The translations under genes and the position numbers were made by a program. A DNA stretch of 64,000 nucleotides from the NCBI GenBank assembly GCA_963750295.1, contig CAVVPY010000001.1:2294001-2358000 (forward strand). Reading direction: 5' to 3'. Every line of letters starts with the position of its first letter. Position 1 is the stretch's first letter. A model generated the notes under the pieces. That model did not search any database. It was given only the letters and a program-made list of their open reading frames with translations, and had not been told where the DNA came from. This stretch comes from CAVVPY01 sp963750295. Lineage in GTDB: Bacteria; Actinomycetota; Actinomycetes; Mycobacteriales; Jatrophihabitantaceae. Of this stretch, positions 24,674 through 32,641 are shown in pieces.

Positions 24674-25749
24674 CGCGGCTGCTCACCGTCGGGCCGACGT
24701 TGCTCGGCAGGCGGCAGTTGCGTGGTCGGCTGCTCACCGGTCGCGGGCGTCTCGGTCACCGGCATCGCCTGGGTCTGTTCACCGGCACCGGCCGGCGGCA
24801 TCGCCTGGGTCTGTTCACCGTGCTCCCCCGGGTCCGGGACCGGCGTGAACGAGGTGGTGGGCTGCTCCTGCCCGTCGGGCGTGCCGAATGCGACCGCCGC
24901 GGGCGCGTCCTGCACCGGTGGCCCGTCCGGAACCGGTGGCCCGTCCTGCAGCGATGGCATTCCCGCTCCCGCCGGCGCGGACTCGGCTCTCGGCTTGGCC
25001 GGGCGCAGGGTGATCGCCGCGGTGATCGCGGCTGCCAGTGCCACGAACAGGCCGAGACCGATGCCGGCGACGAAGGTGTACCCGCTCGGCGCGGTCTGAC
25101 CGAAGAACGCGAACCGCAGGTCGCTGCCGGTCTGGGTGTAGAAGCGCTGATCGACGACGAAGCCGCGTGCCACGGCACCGGTCTGCGTCGCGACGATGAC
25201 GGCGAGCCAGGTCCCGACGAACACCCGGCCGAACCCCGCGCCGCCACGCACCAGCACGAGCAGTAGCAGCGCGGTGACGGCTAAGACAGTCCCGATCAGC
25301 ACCAACTGCGCGCTCCACAGGTGTGCCGGGTCGCTGGCGGGCGGCGAGAAGCGCCACTGGTAGGTCAGCGCCGACTCACCCACGTTGGCAACGAAGCGGT
25401 CGAGGTGGTCGCGGATGCGCTTGACGAGTTCGTTGGACACACCCTGGTTCGCGCCGGCGGCGATGAGGACGACTTCGGTCAGGAAGGCGACCAGGATGAT
25501 CAAGCTCGGCCGGCCCTGCCGGGGCGGGGTCTCCGCTCCGGTGGGCGGGCCGGCCCACGCCGGTTGGGGGCTCGCCGGCGCGGCGGCCTGCTCGCCGTAC
25601 GGGTCGAACCCCCCGGCGCCTCCCGGCGCGGCGTGGCTACCAGGGGACCCCTGCTGGGACCACGTCGGCGAACCCGGGGGCCAGCCGGCCGCCGGTTGCG
25701 ACGGCGGTGCGGACCAACCGGCCGGGGGCGGGGGGTATTCAGGCTGCAT
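24667..25749 (-). CDS. Four-helix membrane protein with disordered Pro-rich ends
   Basis: The 360-residue protein begins with about 80 residues rich in Pro, Gly and Ala, then has four membrane helices: LIILVAFLTEVVLIAAGA, AQLVLIGTVLAVTALLLLVLV, FVGTWLAVIVATQTGA, and GIGLGLFVALAAAITAAITL. A cytosolic tail of about 100 residues has duplicated GEQTQAMP units and further PATG-type segments. No known family comes to mind. The ATG at 25749 has the box TAGTTT 6 nt upstream on the minus strand, so it is leaderless and divergent from the aminopeptidase promoter 27 bp away. Confidence 0.7.
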   Translation of the reverse strand: MQPEYPPPPAGWSAPPSQPAAGWPPGSPTWSQQGSPGSHAAPGGAGGFDPYGEQAAAPASPQPAWAGPPTGAETPPRQGRPSLIILVAFLTEVVLIAAGANQGVSNELVKRIRDHLDRFVANVGESALTYQWRFSPPASDPAHLWSAQLVLIGTVLAVTALLLLVLVRGGAGFGRVFVGTWLAVIVATQTGAVARGFVVDQRFYTQTGSDLRFAFFGQTAPSGYTFVAGIGLGLFVALAAAITAAITLRPAKPRAESAPAGAGMPSLQDGPPVPDGPPVQDAPAAVAFGTPDGQEQPTTSFTPVPDPGEHGEQTQAMPPAGAGEQTQAMPVTETPATGEQPTTQLPPAEQRRPDGEQPRY

Positions 25750-25755
25750 CGGGTC

Positions 25756-25761
25756 AAACTA
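25756..25761 (-). promoter_or_regulatory. -10 box of the four-helix membrane protein gene
   Basis: TAGTTT on the minus strand with 6 nt to ATG 25749. Confidence 0.5.
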
Positions 25762-25787
25762 GCGCGAGCCGAGACACGATCGCCTCT

Positions 25788-25793
25788 TAGACT
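25788..25793 (+). promoter_or_regulatory. -10 box of the leader ORF and aminopeptidase P operon
   Basis: TAGACT with 6 nt to ATG 25800, so transcription should begin at the leader ORF start codon. Confidence 0.5.
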
Positions 25794-25799
25794 CGCTGC

Positions 25800-25880
25800 A
25801 TGGACCGATCCGACGACAACGCCGGGCGCAGCTCCGCCCGCACGTGCGCGGGACCTCGCCCATCGGGCGCGCGGCGATGA
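25800..25880 (+). CDS. 26-codon leader ORF coupled to aminopeptidase P
   Basis: The ORF starts MDRSDDNAGRSS and ends in TGA at 25878-25880, which overlaps the ATG of the aminopeptidase (25877) as ATGA. Its ATG is placed 6 nt after a TAGACT box, which makes it the natural start of a leaderless mRNA, while the main gene has no ribosome site. It may therefore deliver ribosomes to the downstream start. The peptide is Arg/Ser-rich and has no recognised function. An undetected frameshift, making it the true N-terminus, is the alternative. Confidence 0.5.
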   Translation: MDRSDDNAGRSSARTCAGPRPSGARR

Positions 25881-27385
25881 CCGAGACGCCAGACGGCTCC
25901 GCCGTCGCTGCCGAGAACGTGAAGCCACCGAACGACGAAGGGGCTGCGGCGCGGGACATTCCGATGCCGCAACACCTGCGCGAGGCGATCGCGAAGGACT
26001 GGGATCCCGCACCGCCGATGCCGCATCCGGCGCGACCGGATGGCGCGGCCTTCGCCGGCCGCCGGCGCGCCGCCCTGTCGGCGAAGTTCCCCGGCCGACT
26101 GGTGATCGTCCCCGCAGGTGCGCCGAAGGTGCGCTCGAACGACACCGACTTCCCCTACCGCGCGTCGAGCGCGCTGACCTGGCTGACCGGCGAGACCGCG
26201 GCCGACGCCGTCCTCGCCATGGAGCCGACCGGCGCCACGCACGCCGCGACGCTGTTCGTGCGCGAGTACGCGCAGCCGGGCGAGGTCTCGTACTTCACCA
26301 GCCGGACGCACGGCGCGGTGTGGGTCGGCAACGTCCCGTCCGTCGACGACACCGCTGACGTGCTGGACGTGCGCACCCGTCCGCTCAGCGAACTGGACAC
26401 TGTGCTGGACCGTCACCGCGACACCGACACGGTCCTGCTCGCCGACCAGGACCCCGATCTCGACCGTCGCCTGCCGGGTGCCGCGTCCGAGCAACTGGTC
26501 CAGGTCCTCGACGAGCTGCGCCTGGTGAAGGACAGCTGGGAGATCGAGCGGCTGCAGGCCGCCTGCGACGCGACCGCCCGCGGCTTCACCGACGTGGCGC
26601 GCGAGCTTCCGCACGTGATCGGCCGCACCGACATTCGCGGCGAGCGCTGGCTGGAAGGCACGTTCTGGCGCCGTGCCCGGTTCGAGGGCAACGACGTGGG
26701 CTACTCCTCCATCGTCGGGTCCGGACGGCACGCGACGACGTTGCACTGGTGGCGCAACCACGGCGTCGTCGAGCCCGGCTCGCTGCTGCTCGCCGACATG
26801 GGCGTCGAGACCGAGGAGCTCTACACCGCGGACGTCACCCGGACGATGCCCGTCGACGGCGAGTGGACCCCTGCGCAGCTTCGCGTCTACCGGGCCGTGC
26901 TCGAGGCACAGGAGGCGGGCATCGCCGAGGTGAAGGCCGGCGCCGACTTCCTCGCCGCGCACCGCGCGGCGATGTGGGTGCTCTCGGACTACCTGCACTC
27001 GTGGGGCGTGCTGCCCGTCGGTGCCGACGAGGTGTGCGACCCCGATCCCGAGAAGCCGAACTCGGGGCTGCACCGGCGCTTCACGCTGCATGGGACGTCC
27101 CACATGCTCGGCCTGGACGTGCACGACTGCGCAGCCGCCCGCTTCGACGTGTACCGCGACGGGACGCTGGCGACGGGCCACGTCCTGACCGTCGAGCCGG
27201 GGCTCTACTTCCAGGCCAACGACCGCAGCGTGCCGGCCGAGCTGCGCGGCATCGGGGTCCGGATCGAGGACGACGTGGCCGTGACCGAGGGCGCAGCCGT
27301 GAACCTGTCGGCGAGCCTGCCCCGCGACCCGGACGCCGTCCTCGACTGGATGCGGGCGGCGCAGTCCTCGCCCGCGGTCCCCTAG
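25877..27385 (+). CDS. Aminopeptidase P-family Xaa-Pro metallopeptidase
   Basis: The 502-residue protein has the creatinase-like N-terminal domain (residues 60-215) and the pita-bread metallopeptidase domain (225-485). The dinuclear metal ligands appear as LLADMGVETEELYTADVTRT (two Asp), HGTSHMLGLDVHD (His), VLTVEPGLYF (Glu) and GVRIEDDVAVT (Glu). Aminopeptidase P removes N-terminal residues next to proline. The ATG at 25877 is taken as start; it overlaps the stop of a short leader ORF. ArfB follows after 5 bp, so both genes likely share a transcript. Confidence 0.92.
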   Translation: MTETPDGSAVAAENVKPPNDEGAAARDIPMPQHLREAIAKDWDPAPPMPHPARPDGAAFAGRRRAALSAKFPGRLVIVPAGAPKVRSNDTDFPYRASSALTWLTGETAADAVLAMEPTGATHAATLFVREYAQPGEVSYFTSRTHGAVWVGNVPSVDDTADVLDVRTRPLSELDTVLDRHRDTDTVLLADQDPDLDRRLPGAASEQLVQVLDELRLVKDSWEIERLQAACDATARGFTDVARELPHVIGRTDIRGERWLEGTFWRRARFEGNDVGYSSIVGSGRHATTLHWWRNHGVVEPGSLLLADMGVETEELYTADVTRTMPVDGEWTPAQLRVYRAVLEAQEAGIAEVKAGADFLAAHRAAMWVLSDYLHSWGVLPVGADEVCDPDPEKPNSGLHRRFTLHGTSHMLGLDVHDCAAARFDVYRDGTLATGHVLTVEPGLYFQANDRSVPAELRGIGVRIEDDVAVTEGAAVNLSASLPRDPDAVLDWMRAAQSSPAVP

Positions 27386-27390
27386 CCCCG

Positions 27391-27831
27391 GTGGACCTCG
27401 TCCTGCAGCCGGCACGCGGTCTGCCGGACGGCCTTGTCGTCCCCGACGCCGAACTCGTCGAGCGGTTCAGCCGCGCATCCGGCCCGGGCGGGCAGGGCGT
27501 GAACACCACCGACAGTCGCGTCGAACTGCGGTGGGACGTGCAGTCCTCGCGGGCGCTCAGCGACGACCAGCGGGCGTTGCTGCTGACTCGGTTGGGGCCG
27601 CGGCTGATCGACGGCGCGGTCGTCGTCGTCGCGTCCGAGCACCGGGCCCAGCTGCAGAACCGGAACGCCGCGCGCGCCCGACTCACCGCACAGCTCGTAC
27701 GGGCGTTCGCGCCGCCCCCGCCCGAGCGCCGGCGCACCAGGCCGTCCAGGTCCGCACGCGCCCGTCGCGTCGAGGGCAAGAAGCGCCGCGGCGAGCTCAA
27801 GGCGACTCGCCGGACACCGCCGCAGGACTGA
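27391..27831 (+). CDS. arfB: Peptidyl-tRNA hydrolase ArfB (ribosome rescue)
   Basis: The 146-residue protein has the release-factor catalytic domain with SGPGGQGVNTTDSRVEL; the GGQ loop lies near residue 33. No codon-recognition domain is present. A very basic, flexible tail follows (RRTRPSRSARARRVEGKKRR region), which in ArfB enters the empty mRNA channel of stalled ribosomes. It thus frees ribosomes stuck on non-stop mRNA, as a backup of tmRNA. The GTG at 27391 begins the family N-terminus just 5 bp after the aminopeptidase stop. Confidence 0.93.
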   Translation: MDLVLQPARGLPDGLVVPDAELVERFSRASGPGGQGVNTTDSRVELRWDVQSSRALSDDQRALLLTRLGPRLIDGAVVVVASEHRAQLQNRNAARARLTAQLVRAFAPPPPERRRTRPSRSARARRVEGKKRRGELKATRRTPPQD

Positions 27832-27916
27832 CCCGGCACGTCGTCGTGTGGACCGGGTGGGTCTTGCGTGCGAGAGTTCGACCGGCACCAGGTCGGCGCC
27901 CGGATGGAGGTCGAAC

Positions 27917-29770
27917 ATGTCGGACGAGGTCCACAGCGACGCGGAGCGCCTGGCAACGCACAGCGCGAAGCACCGCGCGGAGCAGGCCGGGCTGTCCCGT
28001 CGTCAGGCCCTCGGTATCGGCGCCGCCGCGGCGGGCGCGATCGCGGCCGGTTCGGTGCTCGGCACCGGCTCGGCCGAAGCCGTCCAGGTCCAGCCGCACC
28101 TGCCGCAGTTCCCGGCGGCACCTGGCGGCACGACGCTGGCCCAGACCCTCCTGCACGGGACGCCCGACCCAGCCGGTTACCGGCGGGTCGTGGTCGGTCC
28201 CGGCGAAGCGTCGCTCGTGCGCGATGACCTGCTGGGCGGTGCCGTGCGCGGTCGCGGCCGACGCCATGCCGTCGCTGCATTCGGACAGCTCACCGACATG
28301 CACATCGTCGACGCGCAGTCCCCGGCCCGCGTCGAGTTCCTCGACCGCCTCGACGACCCGGACAGCCCGCTCGCCGGTGTCGCACCGTTCCAGTCCGCCT
28401 ACCGCGCGCAGGAGATGCTGACCCTGCACGTCGCGGAAGCGATGGTCCACGCGCTGAACGCGCTGCCCGGGGCTCCGGTCACCGGGCGACGGCTCGATTT
28501 CTGCGTGTGCACCGGCGACAACGCCGACAACACCCAGTTCAACGAACTGCGCTGGCAGATCGACGTCCTGGACGGCCACAAGACCGTCCACCCCGACAGC
28601 GGCAGCTACGCGAAGTGGGAGGGCGTCGGCGGTACCGACGACCCGGACGGCTCGTACTGGCACCCGGACGGCACGGTTGCCGACCGACCGCACACGCTGT
28701 GGGGATTCCCGACCTACGCCGGGCTGCTCGACCGCTGCCGCGCGCCGTTCCACGCCAAGGGGCTGCGGATGCCCTGGTACACCAGCTTCGGCAACCACGA
28801 CGGCCTCGCCCAGGGCAACGTCCCACCCCTCGCGGCGATCAGCGCGATCGCGACCGGCCCGCTCAAGGTCACCGGCGTGAACCCGCTGCTCGACCTGAAC
28901 GCGCTGCTCGCCCAGCTGCAGGCCGGTGACTGGACGGCGCTCATCACGTTGCTGACGACCGGCCCGGCCAAGCTCGTCACCGCCGATCCCAACCGTCGAT
29001 TGCTCAGCCGCGCAGAGACGGTTGCCGAGCACTTCAAGACGACGGGAAGCCCGCGGGGGCACGGCTACACCGAGGACAACGTCACCGCGGGTACCGCGTA
29101 CTACTCGTTCACCGTCCGCAACGTGCACTACATCTCCTTGGACACGGTGAACCCGAACGGGTACGCCGACGGCTCGCTCGACAGCGCCCAGCTGGCCTGG
29201 CTCGAGTCCGAACTGCAGGCGAACAGCTCGCACCACCTCGGCACGGACGGCAGCGTGGTGGCCGGCACCGGGTCCGACCGGCTGATCGTGATCTTCAGTC
29301 ACCACACCGTCGAGACGATGACCAACGTCATCGGTGTGGACCGGGTGGACGGGACTACCGTGGCGAATCTGCTGCTGCGCTACCCGAACGTCGTGGCGTG
29401 GGTGAACGGGCACACGCACGAGAACGTGATCAAGCCGTTCTCCCGGCCCGACACGGCCGCCGTCGGCGGTGGGTTCTGGGAGATCAACACCGCCTCGCAC
29501 GTCGACTGGCCGCAGCAAGCGCGTGTCGTCGAGATCGTCGACAACGGCGACGGCACGCTGTCGGTCTTCGGCACCATCGTCGACCATGCCGCGAAGCCGC
29601 GATTCGGCAGCGCGCCACGGTCCCCACTGCAGCTTGCGGCGCTCTCGCGCGAACTCGGCATGAACGACTGGCAGCGCGATCCCGAAACGGCGACCGTCGA
29701 CGGCAAGCGTGGCGCCGCCGAGGACCGCAACGTGGAACTCCTCGTACGGGCGCCGTTCGCGCTGTTCTGA
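27917..29770 (+). CDS. Tat-exported metallophosphoesterase (TIGR03767-like)
   Basis: A 617-residue protein with a twin-arginine signal (LSRRQALGIGAAAAGAIAAG, then an Ala-rich cleavage region near residue 57). The calcineurin-like metal motifs are spread along the chain: FGQLTDMHIVD, CTGDNADNTQ, FGNHDG, FSHHTVE and WVNGHTHEN. It should act outside the membrane as a phosphomonoesterase or phosphodiesterase; the substrate is unknown. The ATG at 27917 is set by GGAGG 6-7 nt upstream and puts the signal at the N-terminus. Long insertions between motifs are typical of this actinobacterial subfamily. Confidence 0.88.
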   Translation: MSDEVHSDAERLATHSAKHRAEQAGLSRRQALGIGAAAAGAIAAGSVLGTGSAEAVQVQPHLPQFPAAPGGTTLAQTLLHGTPDPAGYRRVVVGPGEASLVRDDLLGGAVRGRGRRHAVAAFGQLTDMHIVDAQSPARVEFLDRLDDPDSPLAGVAPFQSAYRAQEMLTLHVAEAMVHALNALPGAPVTGRRLDFCVCTGDNADNTQFNELRWQIDVLDGHKTVHPDSGSYAKWEGVGGTDDPDGSYWHPDGTVADRPHTLWGFPTYAGLLDRCRAPFHAKGLRMPWYTSFGNHDGLAQGNVPPLAAISAIATGPLKVTGVNPLLDLNALLAQLQAGDWTALITLLTTGPAKLVTADPNRRLLSRAETVAEHFKTTGSPRGHGYTEDNVTAGTAYYSFTVRNVHYISLDTVNPNGYADGSLDSAQLAWLESELQANSSHHLGTDGSVVAGTGSDRLIVIFSHHTVETMTNVIGVDRVDGTTVANLLLRYPNVVAWVNGHTHENVIKPFSRPDTAAVGGGFWEINTASHVDWPQQARVVEIVDNGDGTLSVFGTIVDHAAKPRFGSAPRSPLQLAALSRELGMNDWQRDPETATVDGKRGAAEDRNVELLVRAPFALF

Positions 29771-29790
29771 TCGGCGTCCAGTGCGGGCGC

Positions 29791-30910
29791 TCAGCGGGGG
29801 CGCTGCACCGACACCTTCTCGACCCCGCGGACCGCGGCCACGCGTTCGGCCTCGGCCTCGATCTGCTGCCACACGTGCTCCGGCAGCCGGGCGAACGCGT
29901 CGACGGTGATCGTGAGCTTCCCGCCCGCGGACCGCGTCCGCCAGGTCCCGGCCACTTCGCCGTCGGCCAGGACGGCGCCCGGCCGGCCGAGCACCGGCCA
30001 GAGCGCCTTGTGCACCGACTTGTCCGGCACGAGGACATCACGGTCGCGCGCCTGCAGGAACGGGTCGAACGGGCCCAGCAGGCGCACGACGTCGGGCTCG
30101 TCCGGCGTGTCGAGCGACGCGCGCTGACGCTCCGGGAGCCAGCACTCACGCTTGCCCACCGTCACCGCGACCAGCTTGTCCGACGGCCACGACTGCTCGA
30201 GATCCGCGCGGCGCACGCCGAGGTAGTCGGCGACGTCGGCATCGGTCGCCGGCCCGAGCAGGGTCAGGTAGGCGAGCACGAACCGACGCAGGGCCGCACG
30301 GTCGGGCGCCGACGCCCGTTTCGCCTTCGGCCGGCGCTGCAGCACCGGCGGGGACGTGTCCGGCTGCAACTCCAGCCCGGCCGGAAGGAACGACGCACGC
30401 ATCGCCGAGTCGGAGATGTGGCTCGTCCCGCAGCTACGGCAGGCCCGCCGCATCGGTGGCGGCAGTTTCGCCGTGACCGCCGTGCTTGCCGCGCCCTTGC
30501 CCATGGCCTTGGTGACGACCGCACGCATCGACCGCACGGCGAGTTCGTACTGCTCCATCGCCGCGATGCCGGCCCGGTGCACGCTCGGCCCGGTCTCGTT
30601 GATCCGCGCGGCGGCGTCCGGCTCGGACAGCGGGTACAGCGCTGCCGCCACCGCGTCCAGGTCTGCTCGCCGGTGCACGTAGGGCGCACCTCGTAGCGAC
30701 CAGACGAGCGCGAGCGACCGGCCCGGCCCGATCACGTCCGCGGCCGGAGTCGGACGGCAGCCGGGCGTCGAACGCCAGCCGAGCGCCCTCGGGCGCGGCG
30801 TCCTGCACCCCGATGTCCAGCACCGCGAGGCGGTCCAGCTTGCGGCCGGTGCGGTGCAACCCCTGCGCCTGGATCCGATAGGCGAGCGCCTGCTCCCGGG
30901 TGACCTGCAC
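29791..30910 (-). pseudogene. AlkZ-like winged-helix DNA glycosylase, one frameshift
   Basis: Two frames together give a protein of the AlkZ/YcaQ family (winged-helix DNA-binding, PF06224 type). The first frame from GTG 30910 gives VQVTREQALAYRIQAQGL and runs to about 30745. The rest, VIGPGRSLALVWSLRGAPYVH onward to 29791, lies in another frame. Removing one base near 30735-30750 (a CCGGCCGCGG run) gives 372 residues. AlkZ opens DNA with interstrand or bulky alkyl damage; a QAQ near residue 13 might be the catalytic QxQ, which I hold loosely. The GAGGAG site supports the start. DUF3224 lies 10 bp upstream in the same operon. Sequence error or real decay cannot be separated here. Confidence 0.75.
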
Positions 30911-30920
30911 GTGGTGCTCC

Positions 30921-31331
30921 TCAGCCGAGTTCGTAGTCGAGGTTCAGGGTGTACTCCATGCCGGTCGCGGCATAGCTCCCGCTGCCGGTCAGCCCCGCGA
31001 GTTCACCCGTACCCGAATCGGGCACCACCGTCACGTCGGTGTGCGCGACCTCGTTCCCGTGAAAGCCCTGCGCGGCGATGACGAACGTGCCGCTTCGGCC
31101 GCCGATGCTTCCGGTCACCTGCTCGTAGCCGGTGTACGGCCCGACGAGGGAATGCGGATCGGACGGGTCGCCGGCGACGTAGCTGAGGAGCAGCCAGCAC
31201 GTCGACGTCGCGGTGACGTCGCCCGACCACTCGGTGGTGAACTTGGCCTGCGCGATCGCGTGCGCGTCGTCCACCTCGCCATCGCGCTTCTCGTCCCAGC
31301 TCTTCACCGTCACCGTCACTGTCGCCTGCAT
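30921..31331 (-). CDS. DUF3224 protein
   Basis: The 136-residue protein is all-beta, with the DUF3224 pattern TVKSWDEKR near the start, then YTGYEQVTGSIGGRSGTFVIAAQG and a final GSGSYAATGMEYTLNLDYEL. It resembles a lipocalin-like or allene-oxide-cyclase-like barrel; function is unknown. The ATG at 31331 is preferred to ATG 31340 because GAGAGG is then 9 nt upstream instead of touching the codon. It diverges from a WYL regulator across 87 bp that hold a large palindrome, and it leads the AlkZ-like gene. Regulation by the WYL protein is likely. Confidence 0.85.
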   Translation of the reverse strand: MQATVTVTVKSWDEKRDGEVDDAHAIAQAKFTTEWSGDVTATSTCWLLLSYVAGDPSDPHSLVGPYTGYEQVTGSIGGRSGTFVIAAQGFHGNEVAHTDVTVVPDSGTGELAGLTGSGSYAATGMEYTLNLDYELG

Positions 31332-31374
31332 GTGCTGCATCCTCTCGTCGTCGTGTCATCCGAGCATGGCATCG

Positions 31375-31399
31375 ATACCTGACAACTAGCGTCAGGTAT
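31375..31399. promoter_or_regulatory. Palindromic operator between DUF3224 and the WYL regulator
   Basis: ATACCTGAC (31375-31383), 7-nt spacer, GTCAGGTAT (31391-31399): a perfect 9-bp inverted repeat. It occupies the -35 region of the regulator promoter, whose -10 is at 31406-31411, so a bound dimer would block transcription. Confidence 0.7.
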
Positions 31400-31405
31400 T
31401 AGCGA

Positions 31406-31411
31406 GATAAT
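31406..31411 (+). promoter_or_regulatory. -10 box of the WYL regulator gene
   Basis: GATAAT with 7 nt to GTG 31419, so the message is leaderless. The upstream palindrome covers the -35 position. Confidence 0.55.
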
Positions 31412-31418
31412 CGTCGAC

Positions 31419-32543
31419 GTGCGCGCCAGCCGGCTTCTGTCCGTCCTGTTGCTGCTCCACACCCGGGGCCGGGTCAGCGCGCAACAACTTGCCGAGGAAC
31501 TCGAGGTCTCGGTACGCACCGTCTACCGCGACGTCGAGGCGCTCGCCTCGGCCGGGATTCCGGTGGTCGCCCTGCGCGGGCGCGCCGGCGGTTTCGAACT
31601 GCTCGACGGCTACCGGACGAAGTTGACCGGGCTGACCGCCGAGGAGGCGGACGCGCTGTTCCTGGCCGGCATCCCAGGCGCGGCAGCCGACCTCGGGCTC
31701 GGCAGCGTCCTCGCCGCGACCCAGCTCAAGCTGCTCGCCGCGCTGCCACCCGAACTGCGCGACCGCGCAGCGCGGATCCGCGATCGGTTCCACCTCGACG
31801 CCCCCGGCTGGCTGCGCGAGGTCGACACACCGACCTACCTGCCCACGGTCGCCGAAGCGGTGTGGACGCAGCGACGGGTGCGGGTGCGCTACGAGCGGTC
31901 GAACCGCGCGGTGGTCGACCGGGTGCTCGACCCGCTCGGGCTCGTCCTCAAAGCCGGCGTCTGGTACCTCGTCGCCGCGGTGGACGGCAGCCGGCGGACC
32001 TACCGGCTCTCGCGGGTGCAGGCAGCCGCCGTGCTGGACGAGACGTTCGAGCGCCCGACCGGGTTCGACCTGCAGGAGCACTGGACGCACTACCAGCGCG
32101 ACTACGCCGGGCGGATCTTCCGCGACGAGGCGACGATCCGGCTCACCGAGGCCGGACGGTCCCTGCTGTTCCTGATCGGGACGCCCGCCGCACGGGCCGG
32201 CCGGGCCGCGATGAGCGCACCGGACCAGGACGGCTGGACGACGACCACGGTGCCGATCGAGTCGATCGCCCACGCCCATCACGCGTTGCTGCAACTCGGC
32301 GAGGAGGTCGACGTGGTCGGTCCTCCGGCATTGCGCCGGCGGATGGCCCGCAGCGCCGCCGAACTCGCCCGCCGCTATGCCGACGGACCTGCCGACGGAC
32401 CCTCGTCGGTCCGCCGAGAGGTCGCCGGGTCCGGGGGCGGCGGCGCGTCGGACGGCGGTGACTGCGTGCGATCGTCCGGGTCGACGGGGAATTCCTCGCG
32501 AACCTTGCGCAGGTGCTTGGACATCGACTTGAACAGGAAGTAG
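31419..32543 (+). CDS. WYL-domain transcriptional regulator (YafY/PafC type)
   Basis: The 374-residue protein has an N-terminal DeoR-like winged helix (residues 5-60, GRVSAQQLAEELEVSVRTVYRDVEAL), a linker domain, and a WYL domain (about 140-215, with VLDPLGLVLKAGVWYLVAAVDGS). A WCX-like part follows to about 320. WYL domains bind nucleic acid or small ligands and often respond to DNA damage; here the AlkZ-like neighbour fits that idea. The last 50 residues (SGGGGASDGGD...) are low complexity and overlap the opposite-strand gene by 169 bp, so the natural protein may have ended earlier. The start is GTG 31419. Confidence 0.88.
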   Translation: MRASRLLSVLLLLHTRGRVSAQQLAEELEVSVRTVYRDVEALASAGIPVVALRGRAGGFELLDGYRTKLTGLTAEEADALFLAGIPGAAADLGLGSVLAATQLKLLAALPPELRDRAARIRDRFHLDAPGWLREVDTPTYLPTVAEAVWTQRRVRVRYERSNRAVVDRVLDPLGLVLKAGVWYLVAAVDGSRRTYRLSRVQAAAVLDETFERPTGFDLQEHWTHYQRDYAGRIFRDEATIRLTEAGRSLLFLIGTPAARAGRAAMSAPDQDGWTTTTVPIESIAHAHHALLQLGEEVDVVGPPALRRRMARSAAELARRYADGPADGPSSVRREVAGSGGGGASDGGDCVRSSGSTGNSSRTLRRCLDIDLNRK

Positions 32544-32641
32544 ACGGCCACGCACAGCAGCAGGATCACGGCCAACCCGATCGGGCCCGACTTCACCGCC
32601 TCGCCCGACTTCGCCAGCTCGAGGGCCGGCGCCACGTTCAT
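32375..32641 (-). CDS. Small membrane protein coupled to mca (Rv1081c-like)
   Basis: An 88-residue protein with one membrane helix (IGLAVILLLCVAVYFLFKSM, residues 21-40), a basic KHLRKVREEFP segment, and a Pro/Ser-rich tail. Its ATG at 32641 overlaps the mca stop (ATGA). The order greA, mca, small membrane protein matches Rv1080c-Rv1082. The function is unknown; it might keep Mca or a partner near the membrane. Most of the gene lies antisense to the 3' end of the WYL regulator gene. Confidence 0.78.
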   Translation of the reverse strand: MNVAPALELAKSGEAVKSGPIGLAVILLLCVAVYFLFKSMSKHLRKVREEFPVDPDDRTQSPPSDAPPPPDPATSRRTDEGPSAGPSA

